Shown here: one piece after another, positions 45,280-55,486 of the stretch | Layout of the letters: each line of letters opens with the position of its first letter | Numbering within the stretch: position 1 is the stretch's first letter | Assembly: GCF_023016115.1 (NCBI RefSeq) | Contig: NZ_JALKBH010000002.1 | Span: forward strand, 310,001 to 374,000 | Origin: Alcanivorax sp. S6407 | GTDB taxonomy: Bacteria; Pseudomonadota; Gammaproteobacteria; Pseudomonadales; Alcanivoracaceae | Length of the DNA stretch: 64,000 bases | Direction of reading: 5' to 3' | Made by a program: the position numbers and the translations under genes | The notes under the pieces: generated by a model | The model's database searches: none | Seen by the model: only the letters and a program-made list of their open reading frames with translations | Told to the model about the DNA's origin: nothing

Positions 45280-45821
45280 GCATCACCTCCACCGGTGTTG
45301 CTGGACGGCAGCAGGGGAAGAAACTTTTCCTTCCATACCCGCGCGTTGAGATCACCGGCATGACGCAACACGATTTCACCTTGCGGGTTGATCAAGAAAG
45401 TTTCCGGTGCGCCATAGACACCCAGATCCAGGCCCAGCTGGCCATCCTGATCCACGATCACATGGGTAAAGGGATTGCCCATGTTGGCCAGGTAGTCCCG
45501 TGCCGCCGGTAGCTCATCCTTGTAATTGAGGCCGGTAATCGGCACGCCCTGGGCAGCCAGCGTCAGCAGGTAGGGGTGCTCGATGTGGCAGGTCGGGCAC
45601 CAGGTTGCCCATACGTTAAGCAACTGCCAGCGTCCGGTCAGGGATTGCTCGGTAAAGGTTTCCTCGGTGAGCAGCGAGGGCAGCGTAAAACCGGGCACCG
45701 GCTTGCCGACCAGCGCCGACGGCAGCTCCTGCGGATCACGTCCGAGACCACTGGCCAGCACGACTGCCAGCAACACAAAGCCGGCGAGCGGCAGAAATAC
45801 CCAGGGGGAATTGGCTTTCAT
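45276..45821 (-). CDS. ccmG: Thiol:disulfide interchange protein CcmG/DsbE
   Basis: The 181-aa protein has an N-terminal anchor (about 7-25) and a thioredoxin fold with NVWATWCPTCHIEHPYL (Cys75/Cys78) and the cis-Pro region GAPETFLINPQGEIV. It reduces apocytochrome c in the periplasm. It overlaps ccmF and ccmH by 4 bp. Confidence 0.95.
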   Translation of the reverse strand: MKANSPWVFLPLAGFVLLAVVLASGLGRDPQELPSALVGKPVPGFTLPSLLTEETFTEQSLTGRWQLLNVWATWCPTCHIEHPYLLTLAAQGVPITGLNYKDELPAARDYLANMGNPFTHVIVDQDGQLGLDLGVYGAPETFLINPQGEIVLRHAGDLNARVWKEKFLPLLPSSNTGGGDA

Positions 45822-47782
45822 TGGGCCTCTCCGGTTTGCGGGGTTGCGAATTTCTGGCGGCGGTAGCGCTTGTCAGACAAAGCCAGCGCTCCGCCAAGGG
45901 CCATGATCAAGGCGCCCAGCCAGATCCAGCGGATACCGGGTTTGAAGTAGATCCGTACCGCCCAGGCATCGCCACTCTCCAGCGGCTCTCCCATGGCCAC
46001 GTACAGGTCTCGCCAGAAGCCGGCATCAATGGCGGCTTCTGTCATCACCTGACGGCTGGCATGGTAGGTCCGTTTTTCCGGATTAAGGCGCCCCACAGGC
46101 TCATCCTGCCAGAACACATCGAAGTGACCGCGAGTGGAATCGAAATTGGGACCCCGATACTCATCGAGGCTGTCGAACACAAACCGGTAATCGCCAAGCT
46201 GCACTTCATCCCCCGGCGCCATGCGGATATCCCGCTCCACCTCGTGGAAGCTGACCAGGGCAATGCCAGCCACCATGACCGCCAGGCCGCAGTGGGCAAT
46301 CACCATACCCCAGTAACTACGGGCCAGCTTGCGCATCCCGGCGACCAGTCCCACCCCGTAGGCACTGGCGCGACGCAACACATCATCGCCATGGGCCAGA
46401 ATCAGATAGACCGCCAGCATCATCGCCAGCACACCCTGCCAGGGTGACGGCTCGGGAATGCGGGCACCGAACCAGCCGGCAATCATCGCCGCCGGCAACA
46501 GCAGCGCAATACGCCGGATCAGGGTATTGCCATCCTGTCGCTTCCAGTTGCTGAACACTCCCGGAACCAGCAGCAGGATCAGTACGAAAGTCAGCGGCAC
46601 GAAAAAGCCATTGAAGTACGGGCTGCGGATGGAGATCTTCAGGTCCATCCATTCAAAGAACAACGGCGCGATAGTGCCCACCAGCACCACCGCCATGGCG
46701 GTGAGCAGCAGCAGGTTGTTGCCCAGCAGGAAGGCCTCGCGAGACAGCGGCTTGAAGCCACCATCGCTGCGCAGGGCAGAGGCGCGTACCGCGAACAGGG
46801 TCAGCGCCCCGCCAGCTACCACCACCAGGAAACCCAGAATAAAGGCACCGCGGGTGGGATCATTGGCGAAGGCATGCACCGAGGTGAGCACACCGGAGCG
46901 GACCAGGAAGGTCCCCAGCAGGCTCATGGAAAAGGTAATGATGGCCAACAACACCGTCCAGGCACGGAACAGATTGCGCTTTTCGCTCACCGCAAGGGAA
47001 TGGATCAGTGCGGTACCGGCCAACCATGGCATCAGCGAGGCATTCTCCACCGGGTCCCAGAACCACCAGCCGCCCCAGCCTAGTTCGTAGTAGGCCCACC
47101 AGGAGCCAAGCGCGATGCCCACGGTCAAAAAACACCAGGCTACTGTGGTCCAGGGACGCGCCCAGCGGGCCCAGGCCGGATCCAGGTTACCGGCCAGCAG
47201 GCCGGCCACAGCAAAGGCGAAAGCCACCGAAAAGCCCACGTAGCCCATATAGAGCATGGGCGGATGGACAATCAGCCCCGGGTCCTGCAGTAGCGGATTC
47301 AGATCCGCACCGTCCAGAGGGAACCAGGGTAAGGTGCGATCAAACGGGTTGGATGTGAGCAGCATGAACAACAGAAAGCCCACCGCAATCATGCCCATCA
47401 CCGCCAGCACCCGGGACACCATCTCCTGGGGAACACTGCGACTCAGCCAGCCCACCATGGCGGCCCAGGATGACAGCAGCCAGCCCCACAACAGCAGCGA
47501 GCCTTCGTGGCCGCCCCAGATCGCCGAGATCCGATACCCCAGCGGCAAGGCCGAGTTACTGTGATTGGCCACATAACTGACCGAGAAATCATTGATATAG
47601 AAGCTGTAACCCAGCGCAATCATGGCCACAGTCATCGCCAGCCACTGCACCCAGGCCAGCGGCCGGGCATACCATTGCCAGGCGGCAATACCACGGGATA
47701 TCCCCACCAGCGGGAAGACGGATAAACACAGGGCGGCGGCCAATGCCAACCACAGGGACAGGTGCCCAATTTCTGCTGCCAC
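45818..47782 (-). CDS. ccmF: Heme lyase CcmF
   Basis: The 654-aa polytopic protein joins heme to apocytochrome c. The heme-handling WWD region GWGGWWFWDPVENASLMPWL and flanking helices with conserved His (FPLDGADLNPLLQDPGLIVHPPMLYMGYVG) are present. The start is GTG with a GAGGAG site. ccmA-E, normally just upstream, are not adjacent here. Confidence 0.96.
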   Translation of the reverse strand: MAAEIGHLSLWLALAAALCLSVFPLVGISRGIAAWQWYARPLAWVQWLAMTVAMIALGYSFYINDFSVSYVANHSNSALPLGYRISAIWGGHEGSLLLWGWLLSSWAAMVGWLSRSVPQEMVSRVLAVMGMIAVGFLLFMLLTSNPFDRTLPWFPLDGADLNPLLQDPGLIVHPPMLYMGYVGFSVAFAFAVAGLLAGNLDPAWARWARPWTTVAWCFLTVGIALGSWWAYYELGWGGWWFWDPVENASLMPWLAGTALIHSLAVSEKRNLFRAWTVLLAIITFSMSLLGTFLVRSGVLTSVHAFANDPTRGAFILGFLVVVAGGALTLFAVRASALRSDGGFKPLSREAFLLGNNLLLLTAMAVVLVGTIAPLFFEWMDLKISIRSPYFNGFFVPLTFVLILLLVPGVFSNWKRQDGNTLIRRIALLLPAAMIAGWFGARIPEPSPWQGVLAMMLAVYLILAHGDDVLRRASAYGVGLVAGMRKLARSYWGMVIAHCGLAVMVAGIALVSFHEVERDIRMAPGDEVQLGDYRFVFDSLDEYRGPNFDSTRGHFDVFWQDEPVGRLNPEKRTYHASRQVMTEAAIDAGFWRDLYVAMGEPLESGDAWAVRIYFKPGIRWIWLGALIMALGGALALSDKRYRRQKFATPQTGEAQ

Positions 47783-48259
47783 GAAAGCTCCTCGGTTTGT
47801 TAAGCCGGCGCAAGGCCTTGCCAGACCGCATTGTGCGCTGCGCGCATAGCATCTTTAGATGGTTGGCCAATTGCAAGTCTGTGACCAAATTGATTGGGGC
47901 CGTGGCGGGGTTATCTCCGGGAATCCCCGGAATCGATCTAAACAGCCTCCCCCTTATTCGTTTCCCTTTGACCTTGCCGGTTAGCGCTGTCACCAACACC
48001 ATTTTGAAGAAACGACAAACGACCCCAAATTATCGCTGAACAGGTGTGACAACCGTCTTTTCTGTCCGTTCATCGGTCATTTTCGGTAAAGCGGCCCTTC
48101 CGACATATTTTGAGACGCTTGCTATTCGTATGCTTTCACCTGCCTTTGTTAGTATCAGCCCCAATCCTGAGGTCAGGCTGTCACCGGGCCGAAGGAAAAA
48201 CGACATAAATCATCCATATACTCGGAATGCGCCGCCCTGGCCTTCATGGAGTAAATATC
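47783..48259. promoter_or_regulatory. Divergent intergenic region ccmF/fabA
   Basis: About 480 bp without a gene; it should hold both promoters. The GCCGGCGCAAGGCC stretch near 47805 is GC-rich, while 48000-48150 is more AT-rich. I did not find a convincing FabR- or DesT-type operator. Confidence 0.45.
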
Positions 48260-48787
48260 TTGAGCACTGCAACAGAAAAGAAGACTTCCTACGATCGCGA
48301 CGACCTGCTGGCCTGCGCCCATGGCGAATTGTTTGGCCCAGGTAACGCACGTCTGCCTTTGCCCAACATGCTGATGATGGACCGTATCGTTCATATCAGC
48401 GACCAGGGCGGCAAGTATGGCAAGGGCGAAATCATTGCCGAACTGGATGTCCATCCGGATCTCTGGTTCTTCCAGTGCCACTTCGAATCCGATCCGGTAA
48501 TGCCCGGCTGCCTGGGCCTGGATGCCACCTGGCAGCTGCTGGGCTTTTTCCTCGGTCGTGAAGGCCACCCGGGGCGTGGCCGCGCGCTGGGCGTGGGCAA
48601 TGTGAAATTTACCGGGCAAATCCTGCCCACCGCCAAAAAAGTGACCTATCGCCTGGACGTGAAAAGGGTCATCACCCGCAAACTTATCCTCGGTATTGCC
48701 GACGCCACAGTGGAAGTGGACGGTCGCGAAATCTACGTTGCAGATGATCTGCGAGTGGGTCTGTTCACTTCCACCGATGGATTCTAG
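48260..48787 (+). CDS. fabA: 3-hydroxydecanoyl-ACP dehydratase/isomerase
   Basis: The 175-aa enzyme introduces the cis double bond in anaerobic-type unsaturated fatty acid synthesis. The catalytic pair is His74 and Asp88 ([24 protein letters not shown]). I chose a TTG start because GGAG sits 8 nt upstream and the length matches the family (172 aa in E. coli). The upstream ATG at 48227 would add 11 non-conserved residues. It is 9 bp before fabB. Confidence 0.94.
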   Translation: MSTATEKKTSYDRDDLLACAHGELFGPGNARLPLPNMLMMDRIVHISDQGGKYGKGEIIAELDVHPDLWFFQCHFESDPVMPGCLGLDATWQLLGFFLGREGHPGRGRALGVGNVKFTGQILPTAKKVTYRLDVKRVITRKLILGIADATVEVDGREIYVADDLRVGLFTSTDGF

Positions 48788-48796
48788 GAGCAAAAC

Positions 48797-50011
48797 ATGC
48801 GCCGTGTAGTGATTACAGGCATGGGCATTGTGTCCTGTCTGGGCAACGACGCCGAGAGTGTCACCCAATCCCTGAAGGAAGGCCGTTCCGGCATTCGTTT
48901 CAATGAAACCTACAAGGAAATGGGCATGCGCAGTCAGGTGGCTGGCGTTCCCGAGATCAACCTTGAAGATTTCATCGACCGCAAGGCCCGCCGTTTCATG
49001 GGTGATTCCGCTGCCTACGCTTATGTGGCCATGCAGCAGGCCATCGCCGATGCCGGTCTCAGCGAAGAAGAAGTGAGTAACGAGCGCACCGGCCTGATTG
49101 CCGGCTCCGGCGGTCACTCCTCCCTGAACCAGGTGGAAGCCGCTGATATCGCCCGCAGCCGTGGCGTCAAGCGTGTGGGTCCCTACATGGTGCCACGCAT
49201 CATGGCATCTACCGTATCTGCCGGCCTGGCCACCCCCTTCAAGATCAAGGGCGTGAACTACTCCATCACCTCAGCCTGTGCTACCAGCGCTCACTGTATC
49301 GGCAACGCCGTGGAACAGATCCAGATGGGCAAGCAGGATCGGGTATTTGCCGGTGGTGGTGAAGAAGAGCATTGGGCATTGAGCTGCCTTTTCGATGCCA
49401 TGGGCGCCCTGTCCAGCAAATACAACGACACTCCGGAAAAGGCCTCCCGTGCCTACGACGCCAACCGTGATGGCTTTGTCATCGCCGGTGGCGGCGGCAT
49501 GGTGGTGGTAGAAGATCTGGAAACCGCGCTGGCTCGCGGTGCCAAGATCTACGCTGAAGTCGTCGGTTACGGTGCCACCAGCGATGGCCATGACATGGTC
49601 GCGCCGAGCGGTGAAGGCGCTGCACGCTGCATGCGTCAGGCCATGGCAACCTACGAAGGCAAGGTGGATTACATCAACGCCCACGGCACCAGCACCCCGG
49701 TGGGTGATGTGGCCGAACTCAAAGCCGTGCGTGAAGTGTTCGGCGATAACTGCCCGGATATCGGTTCCACCAAGAGTCTGTCCGGCCACAGCCTGGGTGC
49801 CGCTGGCGTACAGGAAGCCATCTACTGCCTGTTGATGATGCAGCACGATTTCACTGCGCTCAGCGCCAACATCGAAACTCTCGATGAAAAGGCCGAGGGT
49901 CTGCCGGTGCTGGTAGAAGGCAAGAACCAGGGCCCGAAAGTTGTGATGAGCAACAGCTTCGGCTTTGGTGGTACCAATGCCAGCCTGCTGATGAAGAAAT
50001 GGGAAGACTGA
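48797..50011 (+). CDS. fabB: 3-oxoacyl-ACP synthase I
   Basis: The 404-aa condensing enzyme elongates unsaturated acyl-ACPs. Catalytic Cys161 is in [13 protein letters not shown]; the two His lie in [11 protein letters not shown] and [12 protein letters not shown]; the C-terminal glycine loop is [11 protein letters not shown]. It is coupled to fabA as in pseudomonads and ends in a strong terminator. Confidence 0.96.
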   Translation: MRRVVITGMGIVSCLGNDAESVTQSLKEGRSGIRFNETYKEMGMRSQVAGVPEINLEDFIDRKARRFMGDSAAYAYVAMQQAIADAGLSEEEVSNERTGLIAGSGGHSSLNQVEAADIARSRGVKRVGPYMVPRIMASTVSAGLATPFKIKGVNYSITSACATSAHCIGNAVEQIQMGKQDRVFAGGGEEEHWALSCLFDAMGALSSKYNDTPEKASRAYDANRDGFVIAGGGGMVVVEDLETALARGAKIYAEVVGYGATSDGHDMVAPSGEGAARCMRQAMATYEGKVDYINAHGTSTPVGDVAELKAVREVFGDNCPDIGSTKSLSGHSLGAAGVQEAIYCLLMMQHDFTALSANIETLDEKAEGLPVLVEGKNQGPKVVMSNSFGFGGTNASLLMKKWED

Positions 50012-50019
50012 AAGAGCAA

Positions 50020-50047
50020 TTAATAGTTAATAATTAACAGTTAATAG
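50020..50047. repeat. TTAATAG heptamer array after fabB
   Basis: Exactly four 7-bp units: TTAATAG, TTAATAA, TTAACAG, TTAATAG, between the fabB stop and its terminator. Confidence 0.85.
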
Positions 50048-50053
50048 CTCAAC

Positions 50054-50081
50054 AAAAAGCCCGGCAGTTGCCGGGCTTTTT
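50054..50081. terminator. Bidirectional terminator, fabB / porin
   Basis: The stem GCCCGGCA / TGCCGGGC is flanked by A5 and T5, serving the convergent fabB and porin genes. Confidence 0.9.
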
Positions 50082-50104
50082 GTTATTACACATGGTGCGA
50101 GTTG

Positions 50105-51160
50105 TCAGAACTTGTGCACCATACCGACGGAGAAGGCATTGCCGGATTCGTCCACGTCGTTGATGGTGCCGGCCGGATCGAACTCCGTATCAGAGGCGGA
50201 TACCACAGCAAACGCAGTGGTCTGGTCTCCCAGCTTGTAATCTGTACCCAGGGCCACTACCTGGGTCTCCAGATCGAGATCGCTGCTGTCGAGAACAGCC
50301 AGCTGGGCTTTCACACCCAGACGCTCACTCAGTCCCAAACGTCCGCTGACCAGCCAGGACATCAAATCCTGCTCGTCAATCACACCATAGGGATCAAAGG
50401 ATGCTTTCTCGGCAATCACACCCAGCTCTACGGAATCCGCTGGCTTGATGCCGAAAGTGGCGCGCAAGGCATTGTTATCGCCACCCAGGGTGGGACCACC
50501 GGCTATACCCAACTCGTCGTAACTGCTCTCATATGCCAGGGCGGCATAGATGGCTCCGGTATCAAAGGTGGCCGAAGCCCCCCAGGTGTCGGCGAAACCG
50601 TCCTTGAGTTCATTGTCCGGACCCGGACCGACCACTTCACCTTCCCCTGGTGCGACCTGGGCGCGAATTGTGAGGCCACCAAAGTCCGGGCTTTCCCAGT
50701 TCAGGGTATTGTCGTTACGGTTCTGGGTGATAAAGACCACTTCCATATCCGCGACGGTTTCATTGAACTGGTCAATCCAGCCTTCCGCATCCTTCACCAC
50801 GCTGTCAAAGCGGCCAGCGAAGATTTTACCGGCGGGGGTATTCAGACCGAGAAAACTGTTACGGGTACTGAAAGTCGACGAGGAATCCCCATCCACGTCA
50901 TAACCGGCTTCGTACTGATAAATGACCGAGATATTATCGAAATCCAGCGGCTCTTCACCACGGACACCCAGACGGGAACTGTTGCTGGACACAAACCAGG
51001 CATCAGACAGATCATCCTGCGCATCAAAGACCAACGGATTTGCGGGGTAATCACTGGTCTTGTCCACACTCAGTGCAATCTTGCCGTAAAAGACAGGGGC
51101 CGCCTGGGCAGCGACCGGCAACGACGCTGCAACAGCCAACGCAAGCAAATGCTTTTTCAT
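50105..51160 (-). CDS. Gram-negative porin
   Basis: The 351-aa outer-membrane beta-barrel has a signal peptide (cleavage after AAQA, residue 20) and the family opening APVFYGKIALSVDKTSD. SRLGVRGEEPLDFDNISVIYQYEAGY, SFLGLNTPAGKIFAGRFDSV (the loop 3-type PEFGG variant) and a terminal Phe for BAM recognition follow. It is acidic, as expected for a cation-tolerant marine porin. Substrate unknown. Confidence 0.9.
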   Translation of the reverse strand: MKKHLLALAVAASLPVAAQAAPVFYGKIALSVDKTSDYPANPLVFDAQDDLSDAWFVSSNSSRLGVRGEEPLDFDNISVIYQYEAGYDVDGDSSSTFSTRNSFLGLNTPAGKIFAGRFDSVVKDAEGWIDQFNETVADMEVVFITQNRNDNTLNWESPDFGGLTIRAQVAPGEGEVVGPGPDNELKDGFADTWGASATFDTGAIYAALAYESSYDELGIAGGPTLGGDNNALRATFGIKPADSVELGVIAEKASFDPYGVIDEQDLMSWLVSGRLGLSERLGVKAQLAVLDSSDLDLETQVVALGTDYKLGDQTTAFAVVSASDTEFDPAGTINDVDESGNAFSVGMVHKF

Positions 51161-51612
51161 TTTTTTCTCCTGACAGATAACTCCTCAAACGCTATCGCAA
51201 TATATGACCATTTAGTGACAGCAACAAGGGAGCCAGAAGGATAGGCAGGTACGAGCTATGAAAAAAGAATATCGGGTTTGATTCACTGCAAGCGACGCCT
51301 TCAGATGTGCTCGCGTGAAGCGTGACGCATGCTGGCATGGCGGAGATGCCCTGAGGCATTTCCGCCCTACGGGGCACCAGTGAAGCCTGGCCCCTCTTGC
51401 CGCATCCCTTGGCGTCGGTTATTCGCTACGCTCGGTGGCGGTGCGATGGCCATACCCTTCAACAGTCATGTTTACCTCAGAGTCCACAGAAACCTCTCAG
51501 GAAAAAGGTTTCTTTCTCTGTGAACTCCGCGCCTTCAGTGGTGAAAAGGGTTTGGCTTCAGCTTTTATCGTCAGGCGTCAGGCATCCAGCGTCTGGCACC
51601 CGCGAAGCGGGC
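51161..51612. repeat. Gene-free region with repeat fragments
   Basis: About 450 bp with no gene. It holds a GCGTGAAGCGTGACGCATGC fragment (51312-51331, post-terminator element family), a GGTTATTCGCTACGCTC fragment of the composite element (51417-51433), and heptamers TCAGGCG, TCAGGCA, TCCAGCG, TCTGGCA (51571-51598). Confidence 0.6.
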
Positions 51613-51637
51613 AAAAAAAGCCCCCGATAACGGGGGC
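51613..51637 (-). terminator. Terminator of the large acyl-CoA dehydrogenase gene
   Basis: The stem GCCCCCG / CGGGGGC is followed by T7 on the minus strand. Confidence 0.82.
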
Positions 51638-51716
51638 ATGAAATGTCGTCACGGCATTCGACCGTGCAGGGGCTCTCCCGAGCGCGATGACGACAGGCTC
51701 ACAATGAAGACAACTC

Positions 51717-53501
51717 TCAGAACCAGTGGTCTTTCATGTCGAGGAAGGTGCTGTCGTTGTCCAGCAGGCGCTGCACGTCGACTTCTACCCGCGGCAGCTC
51801 CCACTGGAAAAAGTAGCGAGCCGCCTGCAACTTGCCATTGGCGAAATCGGTATCCTCACCGCCAAGCTGAACGGCGGCGTTGGCCTGGCGCAGCCACATC
51901 CAGGCTGCCACAACGTGCCCCACCAATTGCAGGTAGGCATTGGCGTTGGACAGCCCCGCGGTGGGCCCTTTGGCAGCCATCACTTTTCCAGCCGCAGCAG
52001 TGGCGGCTTCCACTTTCGGCAACATCACCTGCAAGGCATCCGCAAAGGGCCGGCAACGGCTATCGCTGGTGGCAGCCACATCGCTCATGATTCGTCCGGC
52101 CAGCAACTGCATACCGCGACCACCGGATTGCCACACCTTGCGTCCCAGCAGATCAAGACCGTGAATACCGGTGGTACCTTCATGAATCGGGTTAAGCCGG
52201 TTATCTCGCCATACCTGCTCTACGGGATATTCCCGGGTATAGCCTGCCCCGCCAAATACCTGAATCGCCATGTCGTTGGCTTTCACACCAAACTCCGAGG
52301 GCCAGGTCTTGATCACCGGAGTCAGCAAATCCAGTAACAATTCCGCATCCTCGGCCTGCTGCTTTTCACCGGTTTCCATTTCGTCCACCAGCCGGTAGCC
52401 ATAGAAACACATGGCCAGGGCCGCTTCCGCATAGGCCTTCTGGGTGAGCAGCAGACGGCGAATATCCGCATGCTCGATGATCGGCACCATGGGTTGGCTG
52501 AAATCCGCATTTTCTGCATGGCGGCCCTGGGTACGATCACGGGCATAGTCCAGTGAAAAGCGATAGCCACGATAACCCAGCAATGCCGCACCGTAGCCCA
52601 CCGCAATGCGCGCTTCGTTCATCATCTGGAACATGTAGCGCAAGCCCTGGTGCTCTTCACCTACCAGATAACCGTGACAATCATCGTTATCGCCAAAAGT
52701 CAGAGCGGTACTGCTGGCACCGCGATAACCCATCTTGTGGATCAGCCCGGCCAGAATCACATCATTGCGCTCAGCGGGTTGTCCCTGGGCATCGAGGCGG
52801 TATTTGGGCACCACAAACAGGGAGATGCCTTTAACCCCCTCCGGGCCACCGGGAATTTTCGCCAGCACCAGATGGACGATATTCTCGCCCAGCTCGTTCT
52901 CCCCGGCGGAGATAAAGATCTTGTTGCCCTTGATGCGATAGCTGCCGTCCCCCCGGGGGATCGCCCGGGTGCGGATATCGGCCAGGGAAGACCCGGCGTG
53001 GGGCTCGGTGAGCGCCATGGTGCCGGTAAAACGTCCAGCCATCATCGGCTCGAGAAACTGTGTTTTGAGCGTTTCACTGGCAAAATTGCGCAGCACATTG
53101 CCCGCCGCACCTGCCAGAAACGGGTACACCGTGGAACTGGGATTGACGCAGGTGAACATGCCGGTGCAAGCCGCCGCCGCCGTTTCCGGCAACTGCATGC
53201 CACCCTCTTCAAAAGCGGCGCGGGCCGTCAGAAAACCCGCTTCGATGTAGGCATCAAAAGCTTCCTGAACTTCCGGACGCATGACCACCTTGCCGTCAAC
53301 AAAAACCGGCTCTTCCTTGTCTGCCAGGGCGTTGTGGTTGGCGAACTTTTCCCGCGCCAGCTTTTCTGCCGTGTCCAGTGCCGCATCGATGGTCTCCCGG
53401 CTGTGCTCGGCAAAACGTGGCCGGGTCAGCAGGGTGTCAGTATCCAGCACCTCGAATAGCTGGAAGCGTAAGTCACGGCGATCAAGTATGGTGTCGGTCA
53501 C
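51717..53501 (-). CDS. Acyl-CoA dehydrogenase, long (DmdC/FadE5-like) form
   Basis: The 594-aa FAD enzyme has an extra N-terminal segment (YRFQLFEVLD type), a helical N domain (AFEEGGMQLPETAAAACTGMF), a middle domain with MALTEPHAGSSLADIRTRAIP, a C-terminal domain with QVFGGAGYTREYPVEQVWRDNR and GIHGLDLLGRKV, and an additional ~150-residue tail ending MKDHWF. This architecture is shared by methylmercaptopropionyl-CoA dehydrogenase DmdC and long-chain homologues; the substrate cannot be told. GTG start with AAGGAG. Monocistronic, divergent from the GlxA-type regulator. Confidence 0.88.
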   Translation of the reverse strand: MTDTILDRRDLRFQLFEVLDTDTLLTRPRFAEHSRETIDAALDTAEKLAREKFANHNALADKEEPVFVDGKVVMRPEVQEAFDAYIEAGFLTARAAFEEGGMQLPETAAAACTGMFTCVNPSSTVYPFLAGAAGNVLRNFASETLKTQFLEPMMAGRFTGTMALTEPHAGSSLADIRTRAIPRGDGSYRIKGNKIFISAGENELGENIVHLVLAKIPGGPEGVKGISLFVVPKYRLDAQGQPAERNDVILAGLIHKMGYRGASSTALTFGDNDDCHGYLVGEEHQGLRYMFQMMNEARIAVGYGAALLGYRGYRFSLDYARDRTQGRHAENADFSQPMVPIIEHADIRRLLLTQKAYAEAALAMCFYGYRLVDEMETGEKQQAEDAELLLDLLTPVIKTWPSEFGVKANDMAIQVFGGAGYTREYPVEQVWRDNRLNPIHEGTTGIHGLDLLGRKVWQSGGRGMQLLAGRIMSDVAATSDSRCRPFADALQVMLPKVEAATAAAGKVMAAKGPTAGLSNANAYLQLVGHVVAAWMWLRQANAAVQLGGEDTDFANGKLQAARYFFQWELPRVEVDVQRLLDNDSTFLDMKDHWF

Positions 53502-53594
53502 AGAAAAGCTCCTTTTATCTGTCGCTCAGCTTGCCACCGGTCAAGGGTCTCTGGCATTGTCGCCTATGACTTATTTATGGCTGATTGCGTCACT

Positions 53595-54587
53595 ATGTAT
53601 CAAGTTGCAGTTCTCGCCTATGACGGCGTCTTTGCCTCCGCCCTCACCGGTATCGTGGATTTACTGAGCCTCACTGGCGTCACCTGGAACCGCATCCAGG
53701 GGGAACCGCTGGACCGCCAGTTTTCGGTACGCATCGTGTCCCGGGACGGCAATCCGGTGCGCTGTACGCCACGACTGCGTATTGCCGTGGATGCCTCCAT
53801 CGAGCAAGTGGACAAGGTAGACCTGGTGGTGGTGCCCACCATCGGTGCCCCCATCGAAAGCGTGCTTCAGCAACAACAGGAAGTCCTCCCCTGGCTGCGA
53901 CAAATGTATGCTGCCGGCGCCGATCTGGCCAGCAACTGCACCGGCGCCTTCCTGCTGGCGGAAGCTGGCCTGTTGGACGGCCGCACCGCCACCACCCATT
54001 GGGGCTTCAGCCAGCAATTCCGCCAGCGCTACCCGGAGGTTGACCTCAATGAACGGGAGCTGATTACCCGTGCCGACAATATCTTCTGCGCCGGCGGCGG
54101 CACCGCCTGGCGGGACCTGAGTATTCTGTTGGTGGAACGCTACTGCGGCCCGGACCTGGCCCGGGAACTGGCCCGCGCCTTCGTCATTGATGTGCGTAAC
54201 GACCTGCAAAGCATCTATGCCGGTTTGCCGGCCCACAGCTACCACCAGGACGAACAGGTCCACACGGTACAGGCCTGGATTCATGAACATTTTCATGAAT
54301 CCACCTCACTGGCCGAGCTGGCCGAGAAAGTTCATATCAGCCCGCGACAGCTGCAGCGCCGTTTCACCAGTGCCCTGGGGGAGCCGCCCCTGCAGTACCT
54401 GCAGCGGGTTCGCATTGAAGCCGCCCGCAAGTTGCTCGAGCGCGGCTCATCCAATCTGGCCAAACTGTCGGAGCAGGTGGGATATCAGGACGTGAGCAGC
54501 TTTTCCCGGCTGTTCAAGCGGCATACCGGATTATCCCCCAGCCATTATCGGCAACGCTTTGCCCGCACCGGGGCATTGAATGACTGA
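53595..54587 (+). CDS. GlxA-type AraC-family regulator
   Basis: The 330-aa protein has a DJ-1/PfpI-like N-terminal domain (VAVLAYDGVFASALTGIVDLL, then LASNCTGAFLLAEAGLLDGRTATTHWG, a nucleophile-elbow region with Cys) and a C-terminal AraC HTH pair (LAELAEKVHISPRQLQRRF; LSEQVGYQDVSSFSRLFKRHTGLSP). It is divergent from the DmdC-like dehydrogenase, a likely target. Neither this ATG nor one at 53577 has a good ribosome site, so the start is uncertain. Confidence 0.85.
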   Translation: MYQVAVLAYDGVFASALTGIVDLLSLTGVTWNRIQGEPLDRQFSVRIVSRDGNPVRCTPRLRIAVDASIEQVDKVDLVVVPTIGAPIESVLQQQQEVLPWLRQMYAAGADLASNCTGAFLLAEAGLLDGRTATTHWGFSQQFRQRYPEVDLNERELITRADNIFCAGGGTAWRDLSILLVERYCGPDLARELARAFVIDVRNDLQSIYAGLPAHSYHQDEQVHTVQAWIHEHFHESTSLAELAEKVHISPRQLQRRFTSALGEPPLQYLQRVRIEAARKLLERGSSNLAKLSEQVGYQDVSSFSRLFKRHTGLSPSHYRQRFARTGALND

Positions 54588-54724
54588 AGGCTGTTCGTCT
54601 CCGCTCACTTGCCAGCGCCCCGTAATGGCCTGACACTGAATCTGTCATCACATTGACGCCCCGTTGACGACAGACAGGGCAATCTCGGTTGTACAAAACC
54701 GGAACTTTGTACAGGAGCAACAGC

Positions 54725-55423
54725 GTGGACAACCTTTCGATATTACTGGTCGAAGATCACCGCCAACTGGCGCAGACCGTGCTTGAGTTTCTGGAGCAAC
54801 AGGGCGCCACGGTGGACTATGCGGGCAACACCCATCTGGCCAGGGAACTGGTCAAGGAGCATCATTATGACCTGATGCTGCTGGATGTAATGCTGCCCGG
54901 AGAAAGTGGTTTCGAGTTCTGTCGCTCCCTGCGTGAGGAACTGACCCTGGATATGCCGGTGATTTTCATGACCGCCCGCGACCAGCTGGATGACAAGCTG
55001 GAAGGCTTTCGCAACGGTGGTGACGACTACATCGTCAAACCGTTTGCCCTCCCTGAACTGGCCGCCCGGGTGCACGCACAGATTCGCCGCCAGCGCCGCG
55101 AAGTGACCGCCAACACCTTGCAGGTAGATGACCTGGAACTGGATCCGGCACGCCAGGAAGCCCGCCGTGCAGGTCAGCCCCTGAAACTGTCGCCCACTGC
55201 GTTCCGGATTCTGCGAATTCTGATGCGCGAATCGCCCAAGGTCGTCAGCCGGGAACAGCTGGAACAGGAATTGTGGGGCGATCTGGTGCCCGATTCCGAT
55301 GCCCTGCGCAGTCATCTTTACAACCTGCGCAAGGCGGTCGACAAACCTTTCCCCAATCACTTGCTGAATACACTGCCGGGGGTCGGATTCTGCATCCAAT
55401 CTGCGGAACCCTCGAGCCATTAA
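54725..55423 (+). CDS. OmpR-family response regulator
   Basis: The 232-aa protein has a receiver domain (acidic pair Glu10/Asp11, phospho-acceptor Asp54 in LMLLDVMLPGE, Lys105 in IVKPF) and a C-terminal winged helix (LKLSPTAFRILRILM, VVSREQLEQELWG, LRSHLYNLRKAV). The GTG start has AGGAG. Its likely kinase is the convergent gene at 56346, separated by the GAF protein. Confidence 0.92.
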   Translation: MDNLSILLVEDHRQLAQTVLEFLEQQGATVDYAGNTHLARELVKEHHYDLMLLDVMLPGESGFEFCRSLREELTLDMPVIFMTARDQLDDKLEGFRNGGDDYIVKPFALPELAARVHAQIRRQRREVTANTLQVDDLELDPARQEARRAGQPLKLSPTAFRILRILMRESPKVVSREQLEQELWGDLVPDSDALRSHLYNLRKAVDKPFPNHLLNTLPGVGFCIQSAEPSSH

Positions 55424-55486
55424 CAGAAACGGGCCTTGAACTGACGTATTCTCCGGCCTGACAATAGCGCCAAGGATGCTTTTTCA

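Noticed and set aside
47783-48259. Search for ccmE or another missing ccm gene before ccmF
   Set aside because: No frame of suitable length or heme-binding motif is present in this gap.
48173-49117. A 314-codon minus-strand frame over fabA/fabB
   Set aside because: Antisense to two genes with intact active sites.
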